Origin: Schistocephalus solidus
Taxonomy: Eukaryota; Platyhelminthes; Cestoda; Diphyllobothriidea; Diphyllobothriidae
Direction of reading: 5' to 3'
NCBI GenBank assembly: GCA_017591395.1
Contig: WEDG01002017.1
Location: forward strand, 62,001-126,000
Length of the DNA stretch: 64,000 nucleotides
The translations under genes and the position numbers were made by a program. Shown here piece after piece: positions 1 to 9,955 of this stretch. Position 1 is the stretch's first letter. Each line of letters starts with the position of its first letter. Under the pieces are notes generated by a model. That model did not search any database, was not told the origin of the DNA, and was given only the letters and a program-made list of their open reading frames with translations.

Positions 1-274
1 ACGACCCTCCCCCTTCAGCCTGTGCATTTTATCAGCACCACATCCTCGTGTACGTACTATTCTAAATGACATCCTCCTCGGTAGAAGGCATCGTCATCGT
101 AGGATTTTCTTCTACGCATTTCACCACTAGTTGGTATTTTTGGTGTGGGTCTGAAGCTTTAGTTTCTTTACCCCTTTGACTGCTGGCATAATTACAATCC
201 TCTTCGTTGGATTAGAGTTCGCCCATAAGGCAGAGGGTTCCTTGTGAAATATTGCGCGACATATCAGACAACTG

Positions 275-795
275 ACCGGCTTGGCCGGTGGTTTGATTGT
301 GGGGGTGGAGGAGAGAGTGAGGTCGACAGGTCAGCGCATTTTCCTCATTATAAACAATCTGACACGCTTGAAACTAGCACGGTGCGCTAAACGCCGTGGC
401 TTGGAAGGTTGCCAATTGACGGGATAACTCGGACCGTGTGGTGAGCCCAATGTGTGTTTTGTGTGAAGTGGCTGACTGGCGGACTGAGAGTCAGGCTGCA
501 ATGGCTCCTTCTTAATGTGGCCTTTATGGCACTCCCACTCCGTAGAATCCAAGCCAGGTGTGGTGGTACGCCCAGGGCGGCTCCGGCCGCACCAACCACC
601 TGCGCCCTCTCCAATCTCCGGTTTTCTTGACTCTGTCATGACACCGGGTTCAGGTGGGGGAGGAGGAGAGAGTGCGGTAGATGCAGCGCAAGTCTACTAT
701 CAATTTAAACTAAATCACGTGCAAGTCACCGTCCCTGCACCACTATCCCGTGGAGCATACGGTGGACCTCGTCGAAATCGACGGTCGAACTGTCG
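275..795 (+). mobile_element. 5'-truncated 3' tail of the zinc-finger LINE (copy R1)
   Basis: Non-coding repeat. Its right part (about 380-795) matches the sequence that follows the finger ORF in the LINE copies at 5804-8830 and 47515-49310. Landmarks are a GCCGTGG block near 396, GACACCGGG near 640 and the terminal GGTCGAACTGTC near 783-794. The first ~100 bp (GGGGGTGGAGGAGAGAGTGAG, with one base beyond the pattern varying) are shared with the copy at 49360-49905 but not with the LINE itself, so this may be a non-autonomous relative that borrowed the LINE 3' end. Confidence 0.75.
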
Positions 796-1552
796 TTTTA
801 CCCACACCCGTCTAAAAACAACGATAGATATTTTCACTTATGTGGGCCACTGCTTTTGGTCTGTTTAACGGTTATTTCCCCCAAACGTGACCAAACAAGG
901 GCACGTGGACATCACGTCACCCCGGGGGATGTCACGTAGAAAAACTTTTAAGAAAATGCTTATTAGTCCTATTCCAGACGCCTGTTGCGACCCCACACAC
1001 GTGCAATCTGGTTCTCGGCCAATCACGGCTATGCAAGCTGACCAATCAGCGTCAAGGCCGATTCACACATACTCCCGCCCAAATCGCTGACGCGCGTCTC
1101 ACCTGCATGCGGGATGCCGATTCTTGTGGAGCCGGACGTGCGCCTTGTCCGGCTGCTAGCGTGTTCAAACCTCTTCTTTCTGTTCTGACTACAAAGTCAT
1201 CTAAACTCGCACCAAATTCTTCGCTTTCTATTCGATAACGGGTCTGCCAGTCATAGTGCCCAGGGTCTCCCTATAGCTGAAGCTCCCTCAATAAATATGC
1301 TAACCTCCTTCAAGCCCAAAGGTTGATGTCGTGCCTTCCCTGGCATTTGCGAACAACATCGCTCATCTGCGGCACTAACGTCTGCGACCGTAAATTTCGT
1401 AATTTGAGTTACCTGAATTACAGCCTGACCCATATCAAGAAAAATTAACTGGAGAAACAAGGGTATTTTACAAACAAACACAAGATTTATAGTAGAAAGA
1501 AAACATTAAATATGAGAGCCATTTTTAGCAATTAATGTTTTAATTCTCGGTC
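575..1552 (+). repeat. Left arm of a long inverted repeat
   Basis: Read on the opposite strand, about 980 bp here match 8836-9815 with only scattered differences. The arm consists of a LINE 3' tail (575-795) fused to about 750 bp of sequence not seen in full anywhere else. It contains CCAAT/ATTGG motifs (near 1018-1045), an E-box-like CACGTG, and a 76-codon ORF on the minus strand. The break near 1552 is sharp and is followed at once by a mariner relic. Confidence 0.85.
1251..1481 (-). CDS. Hypothetical 76-aa ORF in the left inverted-repeat arm
   Basis: The ORF starts MFVCKIPLFLQLIFLDMGQA, has a hydrophobic N terminus and no domain that I recognise. The copy in the other arm (8901-9131) encodes the same protein except for Ser/Thr near position 68. 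Conservation here may only reflect recent duplication of the arm, since the flanking non-coding sequence is equally alike. I cannot say that it is translated. Confidence 0.25.
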   Translation of the reverse strand: MFVCKIPLFLQLIFLDMGQAVIQVTQITKFTVADVSAADERCCSQMPGKARHQPLGLKEVSIFIEGASAIGRPWAL

Positions 1553-1555
1553 TGA

Positions 1556-2440
1556 ACTTGACACACATGTTCCTGATGTACTATGGTGACATCTTGTTGC
1601 ACTCGCTAGCAGTAGAGACCTTCAAGGCCTTAATGCTGTTGTGATGCTTTGGTGCAGGCCATCCTCTTGACATACGCCAAAATGCTGTTAGTCGAGGGGA
1701 CTTAGGTCAAGTGAGGATGGTGGTCACATATTCTTGGGCCAGAAATAAAGCGTGGTTTTCCAGCCACTTCTGTGTTTCCCTGTGACGTGTGTGGAGGCGT
1801 AGCACCTTGCTGGAAGACCACATTGTTCAAGGCTAAACATGCTTCTGAAGAACATCCAAGTACATGTCTGGGTTCGCTTTGACCCCGGCTTTGATGAACA
1901 CAGGGGGCATAACTTTGCCGTCTGAGGCAATCAGGCCAAAGATGTTTGTTCTGTAACTTGTACTTAACATTCTCAGGAACCTCGTTGACCTTCACGAGGC
2001 TTCTGTAATGATCTGTTCGACTGTTGGACACCGAATCGATCGTGAATAGTTTTTCATCCGATCAGAGCACCGTGTGTGGTCCTTTCTTGAGGGAGCTTAA
2101 GATTATCTTACTTTATGCTAATCTCTTCTCTTTCACAGCCTCATTAACGCGATGCTTCTTTGTTCTTGCCCTTGTCTTAGTTTTCAGGGCCTTTTTCCCG
2201 ACATTCCTGACTATGTGCTCTGACACCTCAAGCTCCAAAGACATCTTCCTCCTGCTCCTCACTAACCTTCAAACTTTTTTGTTTTTCCACTAGCAGGCTT
2301 CTTGGTAATGCGGCCGAACTTCTAATAACGCTCGATACTGGTGTATACTGTTGACCTGGCCATTTCCAAATTGGCAGCCATGTCCGTGGGTGAAATGCCA
2401 TTGGGGCTGAGCTTAATACCAGTCTCATTATTTTGCTTCA
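1556..2440 (-). pseudogene. Tc1/mariner-type transposase relic
   Basis: Minus-strand fragments in several frames recall mariner transposases. A helix-turn-helix-like piece (DMAANLEMARSTVYTSIERY) lies near 2340-2400, SDEKLFTIDSVSNSRTD near 2000-2050, VPENVKY near 1970 and a block reading ASDGKVMPP near 1910. FQQGATPPHTS near 1810 stands where relatives have FQQDGA, so the second catalytic Asp is missing. A C-terminal YIRN block lies near 1570. Stops and frameshifts interrupt it throughout. It would once have cut and pasted the element at TA sites. Terminal inverted repeats were not identified. Confidence 0.75.
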
Positions 2441-3459
2441 TGACAAAATATTTGAAAACGTTTTCCAATGCATATTTATGGTTTTGTTACCACGGTATTC
2501 TAAAGAAAAATAGCACAGATATCAATAAAAAATATTTACAAAAAATAGCGGCAAAATAGTACGAAATTTTCGGTCGCATACGGTATGCACAAAATTGTGG
2601 TATGTGATTATTTTTGGTGTCTCCTGCATTATGCTACAAGCTCTCCCTGACAACGGTAGCTCTGCCGGTGGAATCTTCCCCCCAAACAAACTGCCAGACG
2701 CACTGACAACTCAGCACGACCTCGAAACAAGTGCTTAGAGTTTCCACCAGTCAGTCGTTTATGCCTTTGGTGTTCTAAAAGGCTTTTAATCGTACCGTGC
2801 AGTCAGATCATTAATGAAACAACGAGGACAACTGTAAGCCTCGTACTGTTTTCTGGATGGCTGATTGAGTCAAAATCACACCACGAGGTTAATGCACAAC
2901 AGAAGGTGTTCTTTTTGGGTATCATTTACGGAAACGACAAAAAATTGCAAACTGAACAGAAGGCAAATGCGTTTGGGGTATTTTGTTAACTACGCACCAG
3001 TGGTCCTGTATAGGATGCTGGTGCATTTTTATTCATTCGCCTGTCAAAAGGCAGTCAAAATTTCACGTCAATTCATAGAATAATCGCTCTGCTCTGAGCA
3101 AAGCGGAGTCAGCTGCACGCAGCAGGAAACACTGAAATTCAATCAGGCGGAAGGAGTTGGGCTATCAGGGCGTTTAGCCAATATAACGCACGCTTAACGC
3201 ATTTGCGATGCCCCGGGGCACAACGATCACCAGGCGCCTCAAAAAACATTCTAGTTCATGAACAAATGCAGATAGTACACATGATTTAACAAAGCTTTTC
3301 GTTATTGCACCAGTGAGAAAAAAATATACAACGGAGCACACTAATTGTGTTAAGGCGCGTGACATTTTGGCATCGAAATAATTTGCCTAAGGCGACTCTA
3401 ATGCAGTCTGCCTAAGGAACGAAGGCAGCGCCAAATGGGTGAAATTAATCTCTCTCTCT

Positions 3460-3462
<3 letters not shown>
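2441..3462. other. No gene recognised
   Basis: Short ORFs only (for example at 2865-3083 and 3174-3365), none with recognisable motifs. The stretch 2480-2600 is AT-rich. It ends in a short TCTC run before the TA microsatellite. Confidence 0.5.

Positions 3463-3548
<86 letters not shown>
3463..3548. repeat. (TA)n microsatellite
   Basis: About 43 TA units, directly adjoining the 3' end of a minus-strand SINE. TA tracts also adjoin the repeats at 51888-51940, 52261-52284 and 62763-62781, so they look like element tails or preferred neighbours. Confidence 0.98.
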
Positions 3549-3549
<1 letters not shown>

Positions 3550-3553
<4 letters not shown>

Positions 3554-3735
3554 GAGACCTCGCAGGCGGTCGCATAGCGACGTGTAGCATATGTTGATAA
3601 GATTGAACCGACAAAGACAAGGGAGACCGGAATGGCCATTTCTGGCTTATTAGCCGTCATCAGCCAGTCATACCCAATCCCAAGTGTGGCACACCTGGGA
3701 TTCGAACCCGCGACCTTTGGTATTTTGGTATTTGG
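3550..3735 (-). mobile_element. tRNA-derived SINE, 5'-truncated (copy S1)
   Basis: On the minus strand it has a polymerase III B box (GGTTCGAATCC, RC near 3700-3710), then the conserved body with CTGATGA, GGCTAATAAGCC and GAAATGGCCATTCC, then CTCCCTTGTCTTTGTCGG and a CGACCGCCTGCGAGG-like 3' part ending at the TA tract. The A-box half is missing. It lies against the end of a Penelope-like relic. Confidence 0.85.
3625..3669 (-). ncRNA. Hammerhead-ribozyme-like motif in SINE S1
   Basis: Reading the minus strand from 3669 to 3625: stem I GACTGG, core CTGATGA, stem II GGCT-AATA-AGCC, core GAAA, a short stem III closed around GGCC, the would-be cleavage triplet ATT, and stem I CCGGTC pairing with GACTGG over six pairs (one G-T). 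The core nucleotides are complete. One weakness is a C/A mismatch at the base of stem II (positions 10.1 and 11.1), where active hammerheads normally have G-C. The homology is convincing by pattern, but activity is doubtful without a test. Confidence 0.5.
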
Positions 3736-3739
3736 ATAA

Positions 3740-5803
3740 CCATTTCTGCAATATAGTTTGAATAAATAACTGAGTTCGTTCTGGTAGAGTTCATTATCAG
3801 AACAGTGCGTTTTAGCTTGATTGAGTAGGCTGTTAGCAGAACTCCGCTTGTGAGCAACAGGGTGGTTGCTCTGGTAATGCAGGATAGTTTTCCGTATAAG
3901 CTTCCTTGTGGTTAACCGATGTTTTAAATGACCCGTCAGTCTTTTGTTGTATAAGGACGTCAAGAAATGGGAGTTTACTGTAAATTTCTCTTTCGAGCTT
4001 GAAGGTGATACCTGGTACCGTTGAGTTTATAATGCTATTCAGCCTTTTAAGTTGATCCTTTTTAACGATAACAAACGTGTCATCTACGTAGCGTACCCAT
4101 AATTTGGAGTTAACTAGTGGTAAGGCTGTAGCTTCTTATTTTTGCATAGTTACTTCAGCCAAGAAGCCGTAGATGGGTGAACCCATAGGGGCTCCTTTTA
4201 GCTGTTTAGAGAGAGAGAGCTACGCTTTATTTTGAAAGTAAAATTCCAAAAATTTTTTCAAAAAGGTCCTCTATTCATCGTGAAGATTCGTCCTTGAATG
4301 TGCCTCAAAATATCGATCAATTTGGACTTCCTTCAAAATTTCGCCCGCGTCGTTGCATGATGACCTCATTTTTGTTGATCGAATAAACAAATAGGGTTAA
4401 AATCATATAAGAGGATTCACATGCGAATGGAGAGCAGAAAAGATGGCGGCTCAATTTCAAGAGCCCGTTTGTAGTATCCTTGTGAGAAGGGAAAATTCAT
4501 TTCCAGGCATAGATCCAAGAGTTCCAGTAAGGCAGATACAGAAACATCCATGTCATAAGACTGCAGTAATTCTTCTGTGTATCGCCTTGCCAAATCTATT
4601 GGTATGGATGTGAGAAGAGAAACAAAATCGAAAGATACCATTATTTCCTCTTCTGCAATCTGGAGTCCTCGCAATTTGTTCAGAAATTCTACAGAGTTTT
4701 CGGTAGAGTTTTCACAATCCCCTGTCAATGGATGTAACTTGTGGAATAGTCACTTAGAAATTTTATAATTGGGTGCACCAATCAATGAAACTATCGGTCG
4801 CAATGGTACTTCGGCTTTGTGAACCTTAGGTACTCCGTAGATTTTAGCTATGGTCGGTTCGGTTTGTCTTTGGCACTTGGCAATATCTTCTGATATTTGC
4901 TTCTTTCCTGTAAGACGCTTTAAAACCCTTTCAATAGTTGAATTCTGCGTTTTTGTAGGATCCGCGTTAAGAGGTTTATAGGTTGAACTATCTTGTAACA
5001 ACGACAGCATCTTCTCATTGTAGTCCACCTTGTTCAAAATGGCTGTTGAACCTCCTTTGTCCGCAGGTATAATGACTATGTTTTTATCGGTTTTTAAAGT
5101 TTTTAATGCCTTCTTCTCTTCGTGCGATAGGGTTGAAAAAGGATTTCAGTTCCTTAAGGCATGCACAGGGTTATTCCGTATTGTGAAAAGTTCATCGTCT
5201 GTCAAAACATTCTGCTGAAATGATGGACTCCAAATTCGCAAGGAAATCTAAGTTTTTTAAATCAGAAAGATTGTATTTAATTCCTATAGAAAGTATTCGT
5301 TCTTCGGTTATTGTGAGGCTTCTGGATGACAAGTTTACAACATTTGTGGACTGATTTTGGTTCGTGTAAAATCGTTGGGAAAAAGCTATCCATTTCTTGT
5401 CCAAAACCTATCTGTTCTTCTGTCGTTCAATGTCGGCAACACAGGTTATCGTCTCATTTAGAGATTGAAATAAGTGTCTAGGAAGTTTATCTCGACAAAA
5501 CTGCATATAATGCTCTTTAGAAGTTTGGAATTTTTGTAGTCTGTAGTGAGCATTTGAAATGAACGTGCCGAGCATGCTTTGTCCGTAACGATTTGCAAGC
5601 TGATATCCTTGGGTAGTTCTTATGGCAGGTTTAATTTGGATAGACTTGGGCAAAATCTTCATTTTTCCGCATCGATGTAAAACGATAACTGTTCCCGCGT
5701 AAGAGTTTCGCGTATTGCACACTTTTCCCATCGTCTATATTGTAGCAAAATTTCGCGTATCAATTGGAAAAAAGGCATCCCATGAAGTCTAATATAAAAC
5801 ATG
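3740..5803 (-). mobile_element. Penelope-like retroelement relic (copy C)
   Basis: Penelope-like elements encode a telomerase-related reverse transcriptase, usually with a GIY-YIG endonuclease. Minus-strand fragments in order are an N-terminal part (5731-5408), a linker (5404-5192), YGVPKVHKAEVPLRPIVS (RT fingers, 4858-4780), SFDFVSLLTSIP (motif A region, 4640-4605), GAPMGSPIYGFLAE (4190-4150) and RYVDDTFVIV (motif C, about 4104-4072). Stops and frameshifts break it. No GIY-YIG remains, because the 3' end runs into a SINE. It starts exactly where the LINE tail of copy A ends. A 259-bp element has inserted at 4208-4466. Confidence 0.9.
4208..4466 (-). mobile_element. 259-bp non-coding GGGC-type element inserted in Penelope-like coding sequence
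   Basis: The insertion lies between codons for GYYK and QLKGAPMG of the element around it. It is flanked by AAAC/AAAC (GTTT at 4204-4207 and 4467-4470 on the plus strand), a 4-bp target duplication; leaving out one copy makes the coding frame continuous. On the minus strand it starts GGGCTCTTGAAATTGAGCC and ends AATAAAGCGTAGCTCTCTCT. Relatives with the same start and the AATAAAGCGTACCGCTCTCT end lie at 41064-41396, and diverged ones at 46819-47190 and 26591-26780. No ORF is present. Confidence 0.88.
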
Positions 5804-6404
5804 ATAGTTCGACCATCGATTTTGACGAGGTCCATCGTACGCTCCACAGTAGGGTGGTGCAGGTACGGTGACTTGCGCGTGATTTAGTTTAAAGTGATAG
5901 TAGCCTTGCGCTGTAGCTACAGCACGCTCTCCTCCTCCCCACCTGAGCCAAGTGTCATGCCATAGTGAAGAAGACAAGATGCGGGTGAGTGCACAGGTGG
6001 CTGGCACGGCCAGAGCCGCCCCTGGGCATACCACCACATCTGGCTCAGATCTGGCGGAGTGGGAGTGCCATAAAGGCCACATTAATAAGGATCCATTGCA
6101 GCATGAGTCTCAGTCCACCAGTCAGCCACTCCACACAACACACACATTGGGCTGACCACGCGGTCCGAGTTATCCCGTCAGTTTGCAACCTTCCGAGCCA
6201 CGGCGCTTATCGCCCCGTTATATTCTCAAGCTCAGACCACACATGCTACAGAGGAGTCACATGGAGAAAGAGTCGATGATCATATTTGCCTCTTAATCAG
6301 CTAGGCAGACTGAGAGAACGTTTTTGTGATGTTGCGTGTGATCCTCTGAGGTGCAGAGGCTGATGGGGATAGATGAAGTGTTGTGGTATAGCCGGCGGTG
6401 TTCT

Positions 6405-6940
6405 ACCACTGGTTTTCATGGAGACGCATGTGACCTAATAGTCCTATGCGGCATGTGAATGTGCGTGGGCAGTGCGGACAGTTGAGTCGGGTGCGGCGGG
6501 TGTATTTTGTTTCTCCTGCCACTGGTTTGCCGGTCTCTGTGCGATGGATTCTCAAGTGACTGACCATGCCAATGCGTGATGTGCATGTGCGACGACAATG
6601 AGGACAAGATAGGTCGGGAGGTGCTGACTCTGGGGGGCTCTGCTGCTGATACTGGTAGTCGAGCTCATAGGAGGAATATGGGAAGTGTTAATGGGTGCGC
6701 AAGTTGTGTTGGCATCGCGGGTGATTCCGCTTACGTGGATGCGCATGTGCCCGAGGAGGCCCATGCGATGAGGGAATGCGCGTGGCCAGTGAGGGCATTG
6801 GAGGCGGTGGTCTCTGCTGTGTGTTGGTGCTCCAAGCACTAGTTTGCCAGCCTCTGTGCGATGGATTCGCAAGTGACCGACCAGACGGATGTGTGAGTTG
6901 AATGTGGGATCGCAATGACGGCAAATTAGTACCGAATCCC
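6405..6940 (-). pseudogene. C-terminal C2H2 zinc-finger array of LINE copy A
   Basis: Minus-strand frames show C-X2-C-X12-H-X3-H units: CRHCDPTFNSHIRLVGHLR with IH, a unit reading [19 protein letters not shown] with IH (second Cys changed to Trp), another beginning CPHCRRTCTSRIGMVSHLR, and a last one beginning CPHCPRTF and ending GHMRLHEN before a stop. Linkers carry HRTE.GK, like the TGEKP linkers of host finger proteins. Frameshifts separate the units. The fingers probably bind nucleic acid during retrotransposition; that is inference. Confidence 0.75.
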
Positions 6941-7498
6941 CATCGCAGGTACGGGGGTTGCGGTGGTGTTGGAGATATCAGGTGGCAGTTAGTCGGAGTG
7001 GCTACTGAGCTGGTGGGAATGGGGCAGTGATGTCGTTATGATCGGTTCATCGCTATGATCGGCGCAGGATGTGAAAAAGGAAGGATGATGTCAGTGATCG
7101 TGGGTGGCGGGGCATCGATGAAGTTGTTATCAGTGGTTAGGGTGGTTGTCATCGTGGGGTCTGAGGCAGGTGTGGCAGAGGTTGATGTTGTGGGATTGTT
7201 GTTGCTTCGCGTTTGAAGATGTCCGACCAGGCTGATTCGCGCACGTTGGGAGGGTTAAGCATTGGCGGTGTTTATCCACGCTGCTTGTGATTTGCAAGCC
7301 GCCCGTTTGGCCTTAGCAGCGGTGATCCGTTTGGCCTCATAAATTGCTGCACCAGTCTTCACGGATCTTCTCCATGTTAGTCTATCCTGGGCGAGGTAGT
7401 CCCAGGTTGATCTGCAGTTGCTTCACAAATTTCTTCAGAGTGTCCTTGTGGTGTCGTTTTTGACCTCTCTGTCGGCGAGTACCTGTAGCGACATCTCC

Positions 7499-8362
7499 TT
7501 AGAAAAGTCGTTTGGGTAGTCGCTCGTCATCCATCTTCACCAGGTGGCCTCTCCATCGCAGTTGCACTTGCCTCAGCATGGCCTGGATGCTGAGGATTCC
7601 GGTCCACTCCCGGACTTCCGTGTCCGGGATCCTGTCTTGCCATCTCAGCTTCAGGATTCTGCGGACGCAGCTGAGATGAAAGTGATTCAGCTTCCTGGCT
7701 TGGTTCGAGTAGAAAGTCCAGGTCTCCGCTCCGTAAAGGAGTGTCGTCAAGACGACGGCCTTGTACATCTTCAGTTTGGTGTTCAGGCGCATACAGTGGC
7801 GATTCCACACGGAGGCCTGCAGCCGGCCGAAGGCCTGACTGGCTTTGAAGATCCGTTGGGCAACCTCGTCATGGATTCTCATGTTCCATGACAGCGTGCT
7901 TCCTAGATAAGCGAAGCTTTCCACATTTTTAGTTGAGCACCGTTGACATTGATTTGGGGAGCATTGTATTCCGCGTTGGGTGGCAGCTGGTGCATTACCG
8001 CCGTTTTGAATGTAGATATTGTTTATCTCAAAATTGGTGCAGCCTGCGGCGAAGTGGTCCATGCTCCTTTGCATGTCCTCCTCCGTCACGGTGTTAAGGG
8101 CGCAGTCGTCCGCGAAGAGCAAGTCATGAACTGTAGCCGTAGACACGCGCGTTGTGGCCTTCATACCCCGACTGTTGAGAAGGTGCTCGTCAGTTCTGTA
8201 GGCGATATGGATCACAGACTGCTCATCACGCTGCTTCACTCCGTTGGTCACTGCGAATGCTTTGGATACCGTCCCGTTGTCAGTGACGCGCGCCGTTATC
8301 CCGTCATGAAGCTGACGCATCATGTGCGTGAACCGCTTAGGACAGTCGAATTTCTGCATCAA
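7499..8362 (-). pseudogene. Reverse transcriptase fragment of LINE copy A
   Basis: A 287-codon open stretch starts [20 protein letters not shown]. It contains [13 protein letters not shown] (RT motif C with the catalytic FADD), [29 protein letters not shown] and [17 protein letters not shown], all typical of the thumb and C-terminal part of APE-type LINE RTs. After VTNGVKQ the usual GC.LAP...LF motif B segment is deleted and the sequence jumps to [10 protein letters not shown], so this RT cannot be active although it reads open for 864 nt. Confidence 0.9.
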
Positions 8363-8835
8363 TTTCCACAGTCCGTAGCGATTCCCCGTGTCTTCCCGGC
8401 GAGGTTGAGCAACGAGATGCCTCAGTGGTTATCACAGAGTTGCCTGGGCCGCCTATGGGGTTGCTGGCACCCCTACCGTATGAATGTTTGAGAGGGGGGA
8501 GGTGGGAAGTTCGGGAGTCAGACATACCGGGTGTGGAGACACACACAACACCGGAGAATCTCACCTGGTTTAGCCCGCCAGTTGTGATGGTTGCCCGGGG
8601 TGTGGCCGCTGGGAAAAACCCAACTTCGAGGAGCCACAGGTGAGAGTAAGGTTATAGTTAGGGGCGGCCACAGGAGCATTCACCACCTGTACGAGACAAA
8701 TGGAGCAACCAAATGCTATCTGTGTGGTGCTACCCCTAACTAGTACCGCTATACCCCACCCACACGACAGTTCGACCATCGTAGTCCGACCATGTGCACA
8801 ATATGCTCCCCAGAAAGGTGGTGCAGCTATAGGGA

Positions 8836-9815
8836 GAATTAAAACATTAATTGCTAAAAATGGCTCTCATATTTAATGTTTTCTTTCTACTATAAATCTT
8901 GTGTTTGTTTGTAAAATACCCTTGTTTCTCCAGTTAATTTTTCTTGATATGGGTCAGGCTGTAATTCAGGTAACTCAAATTACGAAATTTACGGTCGCAG
9001 ACGTTAGTGCCGCAGATGAGCGATGTTGTTCGCAAATGCCAGGGAAGGCACGACATCAACCTTTGGGCTTGAAGGAGGTTAGCATATTTATTGAGGGAGC
9101 TACAGCTATAGGGAGACCCTGGGCACTATGACTGGCAGACCCGCTATCGAATAGAAAGCGAAGACTTTTGGTGCGAGTTTAGAGGACTTTGTAGTCAGAA
9201 CAGAAAGAAGAGGTTTGAACACGCTAGCAGCCGGACAAGGCGCACGTCCGGCTCCACAAGAATCGGCATCCCGCATGCAGATGAGACGTGCGTCAGCGAT
9301 TTGGGCGGGAGTATGTGTGAATCGGCCTTGACGCTGATTGGTCAGCTTGCATAGCCGTGGTTGGCCGAGAACCAGATTGCACGTGTGTGGGAGTCACAAC
9401 AGGCGTCTAGAATAGGACTAATAAGCATTTTCTTAAAAGTTTTTCTACGTGACATCCCCCGGGGTGACGTGATGTCCACGTGCCCTTGATTGGTCACGTG
9501 TGGGGGAAATAACCGTTAAACAGACCAAAAGCAGCGGCCCACATAAGCGAAAATATCTATCGTTGTTTTTAGACGGGTGTGGATAAAACGACAGTTCGAC
9601 CGTCGATTTCGACGAGGTCCACCGTATGCTCCACGGGATCGTGGTGCAGGGAGTTTGTCTTGCGCGTTATTTAGATTTAAGTGATATTAGACTTGCACTG
9701 CAGCTACCGCACTCTATCTTTCTCCCCCACCTGAGCCCGGTGTCATGACAGAGTCAAAAAGACCGGAGGCGGGAGAAGACGCAGGTGACTTGCGCGGCCG
9801 GAGCCACCCCTAAGG
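8836..9815 (-). repeat. Right arm of the long inverted repeat
   Basis: Reverse complement of 575-1552 with scattered substitutions only. It reads outward from 8836 (AGAATTAAAACATTAATTGC) through a 76-codon ORF, ATTGG/CCAAT boxes, CACGTG and CCCCCGGGGTGACG, then the LINE 3' tail (9590-9815). The arms enclose about 7.3 kb holding a mariner relic, a SINE, a Penelope-like relic and LINE copy A. Confidence 0.85.
8901..9131 (+). CDS. Hypothetical 76-aa ORF in the right inverted-repeat arm
   Basis: Starts MFVCKIPLFLQLIFLDMGQA. It equals the ORF at 1251-1481 except for one Ser/Thr exchange near its end. No recognised domain; the first 20 residues are hydrophobic. No independent evidence of expression. 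Confidence 0.25.
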   Translation: MFVCKIPLFLQLIFLDMGQAVIQVTQITKFTVADVSAADERCCSQMPGKARHQPLGLKEVSIFIEGATAIGRPWAL

Positions 9816-9955
9816 GTGCAACGACACCCCCCACGTTCGGCATTTGTTATGGGCGCGCAACCCGAATAACGCCTGCAATGCCCTGATGTGGCCCCATGTT
9901 GTGCCCCCTAAACGGGCCACGTGATAAATGCGTTGGACCAACACCCCACGCACAC
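9590..9955 (-). mobile_element. LINE 3' tail with alternative head (copy R3)
   Basis: The 3' terminus (GACAGTTCGACCGTCG at 9590-9606 on the plus strand) and body match the other tails. Beyond about 9830 the sequence changes to a different head (TTCGGCATTTGTTATGGG, CCCGAATAACGCCTGC, GGGCCACGTG) that is shared with the copy at 50938-51300 and partly with those at 15440-15715 and 20773-20965. Confidence 0.75.

Larger units (their letters stand above)
5804..8830 (-). mobile_element. Zinc-finger LINE, internally deleted copy A
   Basis: Reading the minus strand, a 5' leader (8760-8440, same as the leader at 17830-18420) jumps directly into middle RT sequence near 8440 and then into [15 protein letters not shown], so the endonuclease and the RT N terminus are deleted. 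The RT ORF (8362-7499) follows, then a region matching the LINE linker, several C2H2 fingers (about 6940-6405) and the 3' tail (6230-5804) ending GGTCGAACTATC. Upstream of the leader, 8830-8762 resembles the 3' terminus again, suggesting tail-to-head joining of two copies. Confidence 0.88.

Noticed and set aside
3445..3963. 172-codon minus-strand frame ending in Tyr-Ile repeats
   Set aside because: It runs through Penelope-like, SINE and (TA)n sequence in one accidental frame; not a gene.
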